From Streptomyces sp. TG1A-8 (lineage in GTDB: Bacteria; Actinomycetota; Actinomycetes; Streptomycetales; Streptomycetaceae), in assembly GCF_030499535.1 (NCBI RefSeq), contig NZ_JASTLB010000001.1, positions 1,054,001-1,118,000 on the forward strand: a stretch of DNA of 64,000 bases. The letters are read 5' to 3'. The notes under the pieces are model-generated. The model was not told the DNA's origin. It made no database searches and saw only the letters and a list, made by a program, of their open reading frames with translations. The position numbers were made by a program, and so were the translations under genes. Shown piece by piece: positions 1 to 8,845 of this stretch; positions within the stretch are counted from its first letter, which is position 1, and each line of letters starts with the position of its first letter.

Positions 1-100
1 GGGCGTTGTTGAGGGCGCGGGAGGCCACGGAGCGGGAGACGCCGGCGAGTGCGGCCACCTCGTCGAGCGTCGTCCGCCGACGCGGCGCAGCGTGTGCCAT
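1..100 (-). CDS. LacI-family transcriptional regulator, N-terminal fragment (runs off the window)
   Basis: Only the first 33 codons are inside the window. The translated start carries a typical LacI helix-turn-helix: TLDEVAALAGVSRSVASRAL, with the hinge helix beyond the edge. LacI-type proteins bind short palindromes with a central CG and sense sugars. The ATG at 98-100 faces away from the GH6 cellulase genes, and three LacI-like palindromes lie in the divergent intergenic region, so local control of the cellulases and of itself is likely (inference). The N-terminus does not look like the CebR proteins I know, so this may be a second cellulose- or sugar-responsive repressor. Confidence 0.85.
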   Translation of the reverse strand, partial: MAHAAPRRRTTLDEVAALAGVSRSVASRALNNA

Positions 101-183
101 GAACCACGAACCCTTCCCCCTCAGCCGGACGGGAAGCATCTCACTCCTGCCTTTTCCCCTGCCACCCGCTCGGTGCCGGAGGT

Positions 184-199
184 CTGGAAGCGCTTCCAG
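184..199. promoter_or_regulatory. LacI-type operator, perfect 16-bp palindrome
   Basis: CTGGAAGCGCTTCCAG is a perfect palindrome with the central CG typical of LacI/CcpA-type operators. It lies 85 bp upstream of the LacI start codon, a good position for autoregulation. Confidence 0.65.
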
Positions 200-255
200 T
201 ACAGGGAACGCAGAGCCGTGTTCCCGCCACGCGGAGGGCGATCACACGCCGACCC

Positions 256-284
256 TTGACAGCTTCACCGGTGCGTCACACGAT
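256..284 (+). promoter_or_regulatory. Candidate promoter for the first GH6 cellulase
   Basis: A consensus -35 (TTGACA, 256-261) is followed after 17 bp by CACGAT (279-284) as a possible -10. A transcript starting near 291 would pass straight through the two palindromes at 317-345, giving a repressor roadblock arrangement. The -10 is weak, so this is a prediction only. Confidence 0.4.
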
Positions 285-316
285 ACCGAGCACACCCCAA
301 AGGTTTTCCGTGGTTT

Positions 317-330
317 TGGAAACGCTTCCA
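317..330. promoter_or_regulatory. LacI-type operator, near-perfect palindrome
   Basis: TGGAAACGCTTCCA matches the arms of the 184-199 palindrome with one asymmetric position (AAACGCTT against AAGCGCTT). It sits 1 bp from the CebR-box-like site at 332-345. Confidence 0.6.
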
Positions 331-331
331 G

Positions 332-345
332 TGGGAGCGCTCCCA
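332..345. promoter_or_regulatory. CebR-box-like operator
   Basis: TGGGAGCGCTCCCA is a perfect 14-bp palindrome identical to the CebR box known from Streptomyces cellulose/cello-oligosaccharide genes. It lies 146 bp upstream of the first GH6 start codon. CebR itself is not in the window; established knowledge of the box plus the cellulase context supports control by cello-oligosaccharides. Confidence 0.75.
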
Positions 346-490
346 GATGTGCCGTCGACCCTTCGAGCGCGTCACCCCCGCCGGGGAGCCCGCCGACGCG
401 AAGGGGCGCCGTACCACCGCACTTCCTCAGCGCGCCGCACGCTCGGGACGAGGACGCGGCGCCTTCCTGCAAGGCAACGGAGGTACCGTC

Positions 491-1456
491 ATGCGCCACA
501 GGCTCCGCGTCCTCACGGCAGCGTTACTCGCCCTGCCGCTGGCGCTCGCGGTCGCGCCGTCCGCACACGCGGCCGACCCGATCACCATGACCAACGGGTT
601 CTACGTGGACCCCGACTCCAGCGCGAAGAGGTGGGTCACCGCCAACCCCGGCGACGGCCGGGCGCCCGCGATCAACGCCTCCCTCGCCAGCACCCCGACG
701 GCCCGCTGGTTCGGCTCGTGGAGCGGCACCATCGGCACCGCCACGGGCGCGTACGCGGGAGCGGCGGACAGCTCGGACAAACTGCCCGTCCTCGTCGCCT
801 ACAACATCTACAACCGCGACTACTGCGGCGGGCACTCGGCGGGCGGAGCCGCTTCGCCGTCCGCCTACGCGACCTGGATCGCGCAATTCGCCGGGGGGAT
901 CGCCGGCCGCCCGGCCGTCGTCCTCCTCGAACCGGACTCCCTCGGCGACTACGGCTGCATGACACAGGCCCAGATCACCGAGCGCCAGGGCATGCTCACC
1001 GGGGCCCTCACCCAGTTCGGCCGCCAAGCCCCCAACACCTGGGTCTACCTCGACGCAGGCAACCCGGGCTGGACCGGCGCGGCGACCATGGCACAGCGCC
1101 TCCACGACGCGGGCCTGCGGCAGGCCCACGGCTTCTCACTCAACATCTCCAACTACTTCACCACGGCCGAGAACACCGCCTACGGCAACGCCGTCAACAG
1201 CGAACTGAACGCACGCTACGGCTACACCAAGCCGTTCGTGGTGGACACCAGCCGCAACGGCAACGGCTCCAACGGGCAGTGGTGCAACCCCTCGGGCCGC
1301 CGCACCGGCACCCCCACCCGGCTGGGCGGAGGCGCCGAGATGCTGCTGTGGATCAAAACTCCCGGCGAGTCCGACGGCGACTGCGGCGTGGGAGCCGGCT
1401 CCTCGGCAGGACAGTTCCTCCCCGAGGTCGCCTACAAGATGATCTACGGCTACTGA
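491..1456 (+). CDS. Secreted GH6 cellulase (endoglucanase/cellobiohydrolase family)
   Basis: Glycoside hydrolase family 6 hydrolyses beta-1,4-glucan bonds with inversion. The 321-residue product starts with a Sec signal peptide (basic MRHRLR, hydrophobic core, cleavage near AHA-AD, residues 26-29). GH6 landmarks are present: YNIYNRDYCGG with the general-acid aspartate in RD, LLEPDSLGDYG, LDAGNPGW, NISNY, VVDTSRNG and WIKTPGESDG. There is no carbohydrate-binding module, so it is a bare catalytic domain of about the minimum GH6 size. The ATG at 491 was chosen because GGAGG lies 8 bp upstream and the signal peptide begins there; upstream in-frame codons lack coding character. A LacI-type operator array precedes it and a second GH6 gene follows 144 bp downstream. 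Confidence 0.92.
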   Translation: MRHRLRVLTAALLALPLALAVAPSAHAADPITMTNGFYVDPDSSAKRWVTANPGDGRAPAINASLASTPTARWFGSWSGTIGTATGAYAGAADSSDKLPVLVAYNIYNRDYCGGHSAGGAASPSAYATWIAQFAGGIAGRPAVVLLEPDSLGDYGCMTQAQITERQGMLTGALTQFGRQAPNTWVYLDAGNPGWTGAATMAQRLHDAGLRQAHGFSLNISNYFTTAENTAYGNAVNSELNARYGYTKPFVVDTSRNGNGSNGQWCNPSGRRTGTPTRLGGGAEMLLWIKTPGESDGDCGVGAGSSAGQFLPEVAYKMIYGY

Positions 1457-1600
1457 CCCAGGGCCCCGTGGCCCGGTGCGTCCATGCCCCGCGACCGGAC
1501 CACGCACACCGTCCGGGGCCACCGCCCGCCCTTCGCGCACAGGCGGTGGCGGTCCGCCGGCGGCGGGCGCTCCCCATCCGTCCACCGCCCAGGAGCAGTC

Positions 1601-2887
1601 ATGCAACCACGCAGCCTACGGGGCCGTGCGGCCGCCGTCGTCGCGGTGCTCACCGCCTGCGCCGCTCTCACCGCGACGCAGGCGCAGGCCACGCCCACGC
1701 CCACGCCCACGCAGGACGTGATCGCCCCGGCCACGAAGTTCTACGCGGACCCGCACAGCGAGGCCGCACAACAGGCCCTCGTGGACCTCAGTAACGGCGA
1801 CGCCGAGAACGCCGCGAACATGGCCGGGCTCGCGAGCTGGCCGCAGGCCGAGTGGTTCACCCACGGCACGCCCGGCGAGGTGCGCGTCAAGGTCGGCGAA
1901 CTCGTCCACCGGGCCCGGGCCGTCAACCGGACCCCCGTCCTGGTCGCTTACAACGTCCCGGGCCGGGACTGCGCGCAGTACTCCAGCGGCGGCGCCCCGC
2001 CCTCCGCCGCCTACCGGCAGTGGATCGACGCCTTCGCCGCCGGCGTCGGCGGCAACAGGGCGGTGGTCGTCGTCGAACCCGACGGCCTGGCCCTGCTCCC
2101 CAAGGACTGCGGGCCCGCCACCGACCCGGCGGGCGAACTCACGGCCGCCCGCATCGCGGACCTGGAGTACGCCGTCAAGACCCTCAAGGCCCGGCCGCGC
2201 ACCGCGGTCTACCTGGACGCGGGCAACGTCCAGTGGAAGTCCGTCGGCGACATGGCGCAGCGCCTGCAGGACGCCGGGGTGCGGTACAGCGACGGCTTCG
2301 CCCTGAACGTGTCCAACACCCACCCCACCGACCACAACGCCAGGTACGGCACCTGGATCGCCAAGTGCATGTGGTTCGCCACCAGGGGACCCGAGCAGGC
2401 ACGCGGTCACACCGACTGGTGCGCCAGCCAGTACTACTCGTCCGCCGCGCCCAACGACGGGACCCCCGGCAGCGCCGTCTCCTCCGCCGACCCCGCCACC
2501 TGGCGGTGGACCGACGCCTGGTTCGACCAGAACGCGGGCTCCCCACCGGCCGGCGAACCGCAGCACTTCGTGATCGACACCAGCCGCAACGGCCTGGGGA
2601 CATGGGCCCCGGAACCGGGCAAGTACAGCGGGGACCCGGAGGCCTGGTGCAACGCGCCCGGCCGCGGTCTCGGTCTGCGCCCCACCGCCGACACGGGCGT
2701 CCCACTCGTCGACGCCTACCTGTGGATAAAGATCCCCGGTGAGTCCGACGGCAGTTGCACACGAAGCACCGGCGGCACGATCGACCCCGAGTACGGCATC
2801 GTCGACCCGCCCGCCGGCGCCTGGTGGTCCGACCAGGCCCATGCACTGGCCCGCAACGCGGCACCGCGCCTGACGTTCAACCGCTGA
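1601..2887 (+). CDS. Secreted GH6 cellulase, second tandem copy
   Basis: A 428-residue GH6 enzyme with signal peptide (MQPRSLRGRAAAVVAVLTAC, cleavage near residues 30-35). GH6 motifs: YNVPGRDCAQY (general-acid Asp), VVVEPDGLALLP, YLDAGNVQWK, LNVSNTHPTD, VIDTSRNGLG and WIKIPGESDG. It is about 100 residues longer than the upstream GH6, mainly in loops around 240-330, which in this family shape the substrate tunnel or cleft, so the two enzymes may differ in endo- versus exo-action (inference). A short PTPTPT run after the signal peptide looks like a linker stub but no binding module is attached. AGGAG at 1591-1595 sets the ATG at 1601. It is probably co-transcribed with the first GH6. Confidence 0.92.
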   Translation: MQPRSLRGRAAAVVAVLTACAALTATQAQATPTPTPTQDVIAPATKFYADPHSEAAQQALVDLSNGDAENAANMAGLASWPQAEWFTHGTPGEVRVKVGELVHRARAVNRTPVLVAYNVPGRDCAQYSSGGAPPSAAYRQWIDAFAAGVGGNRAVVVVEPDGLALLPKDCGPATDPAGELTAARIADLEYAVKTLKARPRTAVYLDAGNVQWKSVGDMAQRLQDAGVRYSDGFALNVSNTHPTDHNARYGTWIAKCMWFATRGPEQARGHTDWCASQYYSSAAPNDGTPGSAVSSADPATWRWTDAWFDQNAGSPPAGEPQHFVIDTSRNGLGTWAPEPGKYSGDPEAWCNAPGRGLGLRPTADTGVPLVDAYLWIKIPGESDGSCTRSTGGTIDPEYGIVDPPAGAWWSDQAHALARNAAPRLTFNR

Positions 2888-3129
2888 GCCCGGTCGGACA
2901 CCCCGTACGCGTCCGGCTCCGAGCAGCCGTTCCGTGCGGTCCCGGCTCCGGGGCGGGCACGGGTTTCCCTCCGGCTTCCCCGAACCCGGGGGCCCGGCAG
3001 GTCCTCCGCCGAACCCACGTCGGCCCCGGACGGCTTCGGCCGCTCCCGGCAGCCGCGTACACACGACTGACAAACAGTTGTCACGCAAGAACCGGAATGC
3101 GCGGCCGGCCGCCGCCGGTTTTCGCCGAC

Positions 3130-4053
3130 ATGACCACAGGAGTAGCGCTCAACGCGATCGACGCCGACAACCAGATCGACGCCTCCGTGCGGCTCGCACA
3201 CGAGGCTGCGGCCGCCGGGCTGCGGTCGGCCTGGTTCGGCCAGACCTTCGGCGCGGATTCACCCCAGCTCGCGGCGGTCGTCGGGCGAGAAGTGCCCGGT
3301 CTGCACGTGGGCACGTCGGCGATTCCTGTTTTCGGCCGCCACCCGCTGCTGGTCTCCAGCCAGGCCCAGACCGCCCAGGCGGCCACGCACGGCCGCTACC
3401 ATCTGGGACTGGCGCTCGGCACCAGACTCCTGACCGAGGCGGGCTTCGGCATCCCCTACGAACGGCCCATCGCGCGCCTGCGTGAATTCCTCACCGCGCT
3501 CAGGCAGTTGACCGAGACCGGCACCGCGGACTTCCACGGCGAACTGCTCACCGCGACGACACCGGTCCCCGCCCGTGTGCCGGGCGCCGAGAGCGGCGTG
3601 CCGTTGCTCGTCGCCGCGATGGGCCCTCAGGCGCTACGTGTCAGCGGTGAACTGGCGGATGGGATCCTGCCCTATCTGGCCGGGCCGCGCGCACTGGGTG
3701 AGCACATCGTTCCGGCAGTCACCGCAGCGGCAGAGGCCGCCGGCCGGCCCGCGCCCCGAATCGTCGCCCTGGTGCACGGCGTGGTCACCGACGATGTCGA
3801 CGCCGTACGGGAGAAGGCCGCCGAGCAACTCGCGTTCTACGAGCAGTTCCCGTCCTATGCACGGGTCATCGGACTCTCCGGCGGCCAGCGGGCCGTCGAT
3901 GTGACTGTGATCGGCGACGAGCGGAAGGTCGCCGCCGAGGTGCGGCGTTACCGGGACGCCGGAGCCACGGAGGTGGTGTTCTCGGGGACGGAGATCGCCG
4001 GCGAGTCCGACCGGCGCCGTACCTGGGCACTCCTCGGAGAGCTGGCCGACTGA
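3130..4053 (+). CDS. F420-dependent LLM-class oxidoreductase (TIGR03564-like)
   Basis: A 307-residue luciferase-like monooxygenase-fold protein. The opening GVALNAIDADNQIDASV, the strand AWFGQTF, and the later block LLVAAMGPQALRVSGELADG are typical of actinobacterial F420-dependent LLM enzymes that reduce or oxidise small substrates using coenzyme F420. No substrate can be deduced. The ATG at 3130 gives the usual family length; an in-frame ATG at 3097 is possible and neither has a clear ribosome site. The gene stands alone between the cellulases and a cation exchanger and is closed by a strong stem-loop. Confidence 0.85.
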   Translation: MTTGVALNAIDADNQIDASVRLAHEAAAAGLRSAWFGQTFGADSPQLAAVVGREVPGLHVGTSAIPVFGRHPLLVSSQAQTAQAATHGRYHLGLALGTRLLTEAGFGIPYERPIARLREFLTALRQLTETGTADFHGELLTATTPVPARVPGAESGVPLLVAAMGPQALRVSGELADGILPYLAGPRALGEHIVPAVTAAAEAAGRPAPRIVALVHGVVTDDVDAVREKAAEQLAFYEQFPSYARVIGLSGGQRAVDVTVIGDERKVAAEVRRYRDAGATEVVFSGTEIAGESDRRRTWALLGELAD

Positions 4054-4075
4054 GCGCCGGCGGGCGGTTGCGCGC

Positions 4076-4114
4076 CCGGTGGCGGTCCCGGCACCGGGCG
4101 GTGCCCGCCACCGG
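4076..4114 (+). terminator. Stem-loop terminator after the LLM oxidoreductase gene
   Basis: Outer arms CCGGTGGCGG (4076-4085) and CCGCCACCGG (4105-4114) enclose an inner 5-bp stem GCACC/GGTGC (4091-4095, 4100-4104). It begins 23 bp after the stop codon. No U-tract, as usual for Streptomyces. Confidence 0.7.
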
Positions 4115-4207
4115 TTCCCGGGAGGCCGGCCGCGGAGGCGGTTGGTCCGGGCGGGTGAGGACCGGCCGGACCGGTAGAGCGTCCGTGCCACGGGTACCCA
4201 CCAGTCC

Positions 4208-5272
4208 ATGGGATCTTTGAGTTCACCTGTGTTGCTGGTGCTGTTCCTGGGAAGTGCGGCGGTGATCTGGTATTCCGGGATCAAGCTGTCCGACACCACC
4301 GACGTACTGTCCGAGCGGCTGCACCTGGGCAGTGCCCTGGGCGGGCTGATCCTGCTGGCGATCGCCACGAACCTGCCGGAAATCGCCATCACCGCCAGTG
4401 CCGCCCTGTCCGGCCAGTTGGAGGTCGCGGTGGGCAACATCCTGGGCGGCATCGCCGTGCAGACCGTCGTGCTGGTCGTCCTGGACGCGGTCGGGGTGCG
4501 GACGCCCGTACCGCTGACGCGTCTGGCCGCCAGTCTCGTGCTGGTCCTGGAGGGCGCGCTGGTCGTGGTGGTGCTGGCCGTCGTGGTCATGGGCACCCAG
4601 TTGTCCGGTGACCTGTCGTTCGCCCGGCTCAGCCCGGCACCGCTGGTCATCGCCGTCCTGTGGGTGGTCGGACTGGTGCTGCTGGACCGGGCCGGCAAGG
4701 GGCTTCCCTGGCGTGAGGGCGGGGATGCCCCCGGCGCGCAGCCCGAGCCGCGCGGCCACTCCAAGGGCAAGAAGGAGAAGGCCGCCAGCAGCAAGGGGGT
4801 CGGCACCGCGCGCGCGGCCCTGGTCTTCGCCGCGGCCGCGGCGGCGACACTGGTCGCCGGTGTGGTGATCGAGCGCAGCGGTGAGGAGTTCTTCGGCCGG
4901 CAGGGGCTGAGCGGCATCCTGTTCGGTGCCACCGTGCTCGCCGCCGCCACTTCCCTTCCGGAGATCAGCACCGGACTGACCTCCACGAAGCTGGGCGACT
5001 ACCAGCTCGCCATCAGCGACATCTTCGGCGGCAACGCGTTCCTGCCGGTCCTGTTCCTGCTCGCCACCGTCATCTCCGGCAAGCCGGTCCTGCCGGCCGC
5101 ACACGACACGGACATCTACCTCACCGCCCTCGGCATCATCCTGACCACCGTCTACATCGCCGGGCTGGTCTTCCGGCCCAAACGGCAGTACCTGCGCATG
5201 GGCGTCGACAGCATCGCCGTCCTGGCCCTGTACGCCATCGGCATCGTCGGCCTGACCACCATCGCGGGTTGA
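4208..5272 (+). CDS. CaCA-type cation (Na+/Ca2+ or cation/H+) exchanger
   Basis: A 354-residue integral membrane protein with about ten hydrophobic segments in two homologous halves. The two alpha-repeats that form the ion pathway are visible: ATNLPEIAITASAALSG followed by VGNILGG, and ATSLPEISTGL followed by ISDIFGGNAF. The acidic residue in each NLPE/SLPE motif is the known ion-binding position. A charged cytoplasmic loop (EPRGHSKGKKEKAASSKG) separates the halves. This is the plan of the sodium/calcium exchanger superfamily; the actual ion is unknown. It ends facing a minus-strand gene, with a small hairpin between. Confidence 0.88.
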   Translation: MGSLSSPVLLVLFLGSAAVIWYSGIKLSDTTDVLSERLHLGSALGGLILLAIATNLPEIAITASAALSGQLEVAVGNILGGIAVQTVVLVVLDAVGVRTPVPLTRLAASLVLVLEGALVVVVLAVVVMGTQLSGDLSFARLSPAPLVIAVLWVVGLVLLDRAGKGLPWREGGDAPGAQPEPRGHSKGKKEKAASSKGVGTARAALVFAAAAAATLVAGVVIERSGEEFFGRQGLSGILFGATVLAAATSLPEISTGLTSTKLGDYQLAISDIFGGNAFLPVLFLLATVISGKPVLPAAHDTDIYLTALGIILTTVYIAGLVFRPKRQYLRMGVDSIAVLALYAIGIVGLTTIAG

Positions 5273-5307
5273 CCCGTGACCCGGCTCGTCGGCGACGGGG
5301 CCGTGGT

Positions 5308-5328
5308 GGCGGCGTACGGGACGCCGCC
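5308..5328. terminator. Bidirectional stem-loop between convergent genes
   Basis: GGCGGCGT (5308-5315) and ACGCCGCC (5321-5328) form a perfect 8-bp stem with a 5-nt loop, midway between the exchanger stop and the stop of the minus-strand DUF4157-type gene. Confidence 0.5.
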
Positions 5329-5399
5329 GACGCCCCGGAAGGGGCCTCGCGCGCCCCGGCCCCGGAAACGGCCGACGGGCGGGGCCTCCTCCCACCGGG

Positions 5400-7268
5400 T
5401 CAGGGGTTCGCGGACCGGGCGGCCGTCCGGTCCGCCCGCAGTCGCGCCGCCAGCCGCATGACCGCGGCGTGGAACGGCTCCTGCTGATCCACGCCCCACT
5501 GGTGCAGGTAGACGAGGAGCTGGGTGATGACGGTGTCGTACTCCACGAGTACGGAGCTGTTCGGTGCGCTCAGTTGCTCGATGTGCATCAGCCGTTGGTA
5601 GGTGGGGTCGTCGATCCTGTCGTGCGCCTTGAAGGACATGGCGTAGCGGCCGACCCCCTTCTTCGGCTCGACGGCGTACTGCAACTTGGCCGCGACGAGG
5701 CCCTCCTGTTCGGTGGTCAGGGCCCGGCTCTGCTTCAGCAACGTCTTCAGACGATCGACCTCGGCCTTCCGCCCTTTGACCAGGTCCCGGACCTCGCCGT
5801 CGCTCAGGTCCCGCCGCAACAGCAGCAGGATCTCGCTGTGGGCGTAGGTCTCGCCGGCGTCCACGTGGGTGAGTTCGTGGGCGAGCGAGCCGAGGCGCTC
5901 CGTGGCCCCTCCCGGCTGGTACAGCGCGTGCTTCAGGGTGTATTTCTCGGCGGTTCCGGCAGGGGAGAGCGCGGTCCCGGGCATTCCGCTCGTGAACTTG
6001 ACGATGCCGCGGTGCGCCAGCAGGTCGCCCAGGACGTCCCGGGTGATCTGCGGGGCGCCGGTGTCCGCCCGGATGGCGTCCAGCAGTTGCAGGTCGTCCT
6101 CGACGAGGGTTCGCCGATCGTCTTCCGGCAGGCCGTTGACGACCCCGTTGAGCCAGTTCGAGAGGTTGGTGTTGGCGGCGAACAGATCGCTGTCGGGGCC
6201 CAGGCCGGTGGCGCGGATCTGCTGCAGGACGGCCTCCTGCGCGCTCAGGAGACGGCGCGCCTTCGCCAGCGGGTCGTCCTCCATGCTGGCGCTGTCGAGC
6301 TGCTGGTAGATCTGCGTGTGGGCGGACGCCTGCTGGAGGATCTCCTCGATGACGGCCGGCAGCCGTATGAGGTTGGATTCCGCGTGGCTCTCGGCGATCA
6401 GGTCGTCGACCGCCGTTTGGTGCCTTCCCGATTTCGACTGGCCACCGTACGCCTCGGCGACGGCCCTCAGTTTCTCCAGTTGCCTGCGCCTGGCCAGGTA
6501 ACTGGTCTGCGGCAGCCGGTGGTAGGCGGCGAGAGCCTGTTCGACCTGCTCGATCGACGAGCCGCGCTTCTCGAGGAGGCCGACCGTGGTCTTCCGCCGG
6601 AATTCCTCGACCGACAGCAGGCGTGCGACGGGCAGGCCGGCGCCGGCACCGGGTGCCGTGGCGGCCGTGGCCGGGAAGCCGGCCCCGGCACCGGCCGCCA
6701 CCCGTTCCGCCTCGCGCTCGAACCGGTCCGACGGGTCGCTGACGGCCAGTCCGCCACCGGTGTCGGTGCCGGCGACCGGGCCGCGGCGCTGCTGGAGGAC
6801 GTGCGTCAGCTCGTGGGCGAGCACTTCCCGGCCCGAGTCGGACGCCGTGTCGTACCGGCCCCGTTGGAAGACGATGTGGGAGCCGGAGGTGTACGCCTGT
6901 GCGGCGACCGACGCGGCGGACTCGTGCGCCGCCCGGTCGGTGTGCAGGCGGACGTCGGAGAAGTCCGCACCCAGCGTGGCCTCCATGTCGGCGCGCACCG
7001 GGCCGTCCAGGGGACGGCCGGGAGAGCGCAGCACTCCGCGCACCAAGGCGGACCGGCGCTCGGCCGCGTCGGCGTGCTCCGCCGCGGCGCGGCCGAGCAT
7101 CTCGCCGACCGCGGCGTTGCCGATCAGCCGCTGCAGGGCGATCACCGCGTCCGACCGCGGCACGGCCGCCCGTTCCGGGTGCCGCGGGTCCACCGCCCGC
7201 GCCGTGGCGGACTCGCGCGTCCCCCCGGCCGCAGCGGAATCCTCGTGCCGCTTGTGGTGTCCGCGCAC
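5400..7268 (-). CDS. DUF4157-type protein with two HExxH motifs; candidate injected or secreted effector
   Basis: About 622 residues. The N-terminal third matches the DUF4157 pattern: LIGNAAVGEML, LGADFSDVRLHTD, FQRGRYD, then LAHELTHVLQQ (HELTH at 152-156). DUF4157 proteins are frequently associated with extracellular contractile injection systems (eCIS). A second site, LAHELTHVDAGETYAHSE (HELTH at 464-468), lies in an alpha-helical C-terminal region with no family I recognise; it resembles a zincin active site with a possible third ligand in ETYAHSE. There is no signal peptide or membrane segment. No eCIS structural gene lies in this window. I placed the start at GTG 7268, which has AGGAGA 3 bp upstream; GTG 7283 is an alternative. 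Function as a metalloprotease effector is inference. Confidence 0.75.
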   Translation of the reverse strand: MRGHHKRHEDSAAAGGTRESATARAVDPRHPERAAVPRSDAVIALQRLIGNAAVGEMLGRAAAEHADAAERRSALVRGVLRSPGRPLDGPVRADMEATLGADFSDVRLHTDRAAHESAASVAAQAYTSGSHIVFQRGRYDTASDSGREVLAHELTHVLQQRRGPVAGTDTGGGLAVSDPSDRFEREAERVAAGAGAGFPATAATAPGAGAGLPVARLLSVEEFRRKTTVGLLEKRGSSIEQVEQALAAYHRLPQTSYLARRRQLEKLRAVAEAYGGQSKSGRHQTAVDDLIAESHAESNLIRLPAVIEEILQQASAHTQIYQQLDSASMEDDPLAKARRLLSAQEAVLQQIRATGLGPDSDLFAANTNLSNWLNGVVNGLPEDDRRTLVEDDLQLLDAIRADTGAPQITRDVLGDLLAHRGIVKFTSGMPGTALSPAGTAEKYTLKHALYQPGGATERLGSLAHELTHVDAGETYAHSEILLLLRRDLSDGEVRDLVKGRKAEVDRLKTLLKQSRALTTEQEGLVAAKLQYAVEPKKGVGRYAMSFKAHDRIDDPTYQRLMHIEQLSAPNSSVLVEYDTVITQLLVYLHQWGVDQQEPFHAAVMRLAARLRADRTAARSANP

Positions 7269-7988
7269 GTCTCTCCTCACCACGCCTGGACCGACCCTTC
7301 AGGTGTAGGACGCGGAGGGTCCCGCCGGACAGGTCCGAACGGGCAACGCCACGGCAGAGCCGGTGCCTGCCCGGCCCACCGCCGACCGGGATCCCGACGC
7401 CCGCACGCCGTGGGCCGGGTTCGCCCGGGGACACCGCGGCCGTGGTCCGCCGCCACCGCAGCAGGACGTCTTCGGGGAGGACGGCGGCAGCCGCGCGGCC
7501 CGCGGGCCGGTCGGTGACGTCGAGTCCCACCGGCGGCGGCGTCCCGGGGTGGTCCCGGGCCGGCCGGTGGGGCGGCCGTTCCACCGGCACCACCGGTCAC
7601 CGGCACCGCCTTCGGCGGAGCACCGGCCGGTGCGGCGGTGTGCACGGGCTCCGCGGCCCCGTCGTTCCTGGTCGTGCGGCCCGGGACGGCCCGCGGGCGC
7701 CACCGCGGGGAGGCAGCGCCGCGCCCGGGGTGCCGCACCCGGGAAGACCTCAACCGTTCGGGCATCGGCCGCGGCCGCGTCCCGCCCGGCGGTCCCCTCC
7801 GTGCCGCGCGGCCCCGGGGTGCGGGCGGCGCCGACCGCGGTGGGAGCGCCGGCGCCTGCCGCGAACCGGCCCCCGCCTCCGCCCCACCCCTACGGAACAC
7901 CCTCGATTTTCCGCGGAACCCTGATCCCCGGGGCCCTGGATCTGGTATCCCGGTGAAGCTAAGTCCCCCCACATCCACAGGAGTTCGC
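7269..7988. other. 720-bp stretch with no convincing gene
   Basis: Open frames cover this stretch on both strands, but their translations are Arg/Pro/Gly-rich, with no recognisable motif and no sensible ribosome sites. I treat it as the divergent intergenic region of the DUF4157-type gene and the SGNH esterase. The last part (7900-7980) is lower in G+C and probably holds the esterase promoter. Confidence 0.5.
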
Positions 7989-8834
7989 ATGCTCTCCGCG
8001 CGCGCACGCAGATCACTGACGTCCCTCTTCGCCGCCGCCGCCGCGGCCTGCCTCGCCCTCACCACGGCCCCCGCCGCGCACGCCGCGCAGCACGGGGAGG
8101 CCACCGTGGCGGCGGCCGGGAAGTACATCGCGCTCGGGGACTCGTACGCGGTCGGGCCCGGCACCCGGACCTACGACGACCCGAACGACGCCTGCCGGCG
8201 CGGGCCGCTGTCCTACCCCCGGCTGTGGGCGGCGCAGCACACCTCGTACTCCTTCGTGGAGGCGTCCTGCTCGGGGGCCACCACGGCGGAGATCAAGAGC
8301 CAGCAGGTACCGCAGCTCACCGCGGACGCGACGCTGGTGACGGTGCAGGTCGGCGGGAACGACGTGGGGTTCGTCAGCGTCCTGGAGAACTGCATCCTCA
8401 CGCTGGACGACAAGGACTGCGTCTCCGGGGTGAACGCGGCCAAGGCGGCGGCGACCGGCGCGCTGCCGGCCGCGCTGGCCGACACCTACGCGGCCGTCAG
8501 GCGGGGCGCGCCCAACGCCATGGTGGTCGTGGTGGGTTACCCGCGGCTCTACACCATCGGCGGCACCTGCGGCATATTCGGTCTGAGCGACACGGAGCGG
8601 ACCGCGCTGAACTCGGCGGCCGACGTGCTCGACGGCGTCCTCGCCCAGCAGGCCGCGAACGCCGGCTTCGCCTTCCTCGACCCGCGGCCGTCGTTCGACC
8701 CGCACACCATCTGCTCGAAGAACTCCGCCTGGGTCACCAGCCTGGAGTGGGACAAGATTAACGAGTCGTACCACCCGAACCAGGCCGGGCACCGCGACGG
8801 CTACCTGCCCGCCCTGGACGCGATCACGGGCTGA
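7989..8834 (+). CDS. Secreted SGNH/GDSL-family esterase or lipase
   Basis: 281 residues with an Ala-rich Sec signal peptide (cleavage near AHAAQ, about residue 32). The SGNH blocks are all present: block I YIALGDSYAVG with the nucleophile Ser, the block II region ASCSGATT, block III QVGGNDVGF with the oxyanion Asn, and block V ESYHPNQAGH with the catalytic His. Paired cysteines (ACRRG, ASCSG, ENCIL, KDC, GTC, ICS) fit the disulfide-rich Streptomyces extracellular lipases. It should hydrolyse esters outside the cell; the chain-length preference cannot be read. AGGAG immediately upstream sets the ATG at 7989. Confidence 0.92.
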   Translation: MLSARARRSLTSLFAAAAAACLALTTAPAAHAAQHGEATVAAAGKYIALGDSYAVGPGTRTYDDPNDACRRGPLSYPRLWAAQHTSYSFVEASCSGATTAEIKSQQVPQLTADATLVTVQVGGNDVGFVSVLENCILTLDDKDCVSGVNAAKAAATGALPAALADTYAAVRRGAPNAMVVVVGYPRLYTIGGTCGIFGLSDTERTALNSAADVLDGVLAQQAANAGFAFLDPRPSFDPHTICSKNSAWVTSLEWDKINESYHPNQAGHRDGYLPALDAITG

Positions 8835-8845
8835 CGGCACGGATC

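Noticed and set aside
5469..7517. A 682-codon plus-strand frame antisense to the DUF4157-type gene
   Set aside because: No motif, atypical composition, and the minus strand has clear domain motifs.
7299..7956. Open frames in the gap before the SGNH esterase
   Set aside because: Translations are Arg/Pro-rich with no ribosome site or recognisable similarity on either strand.
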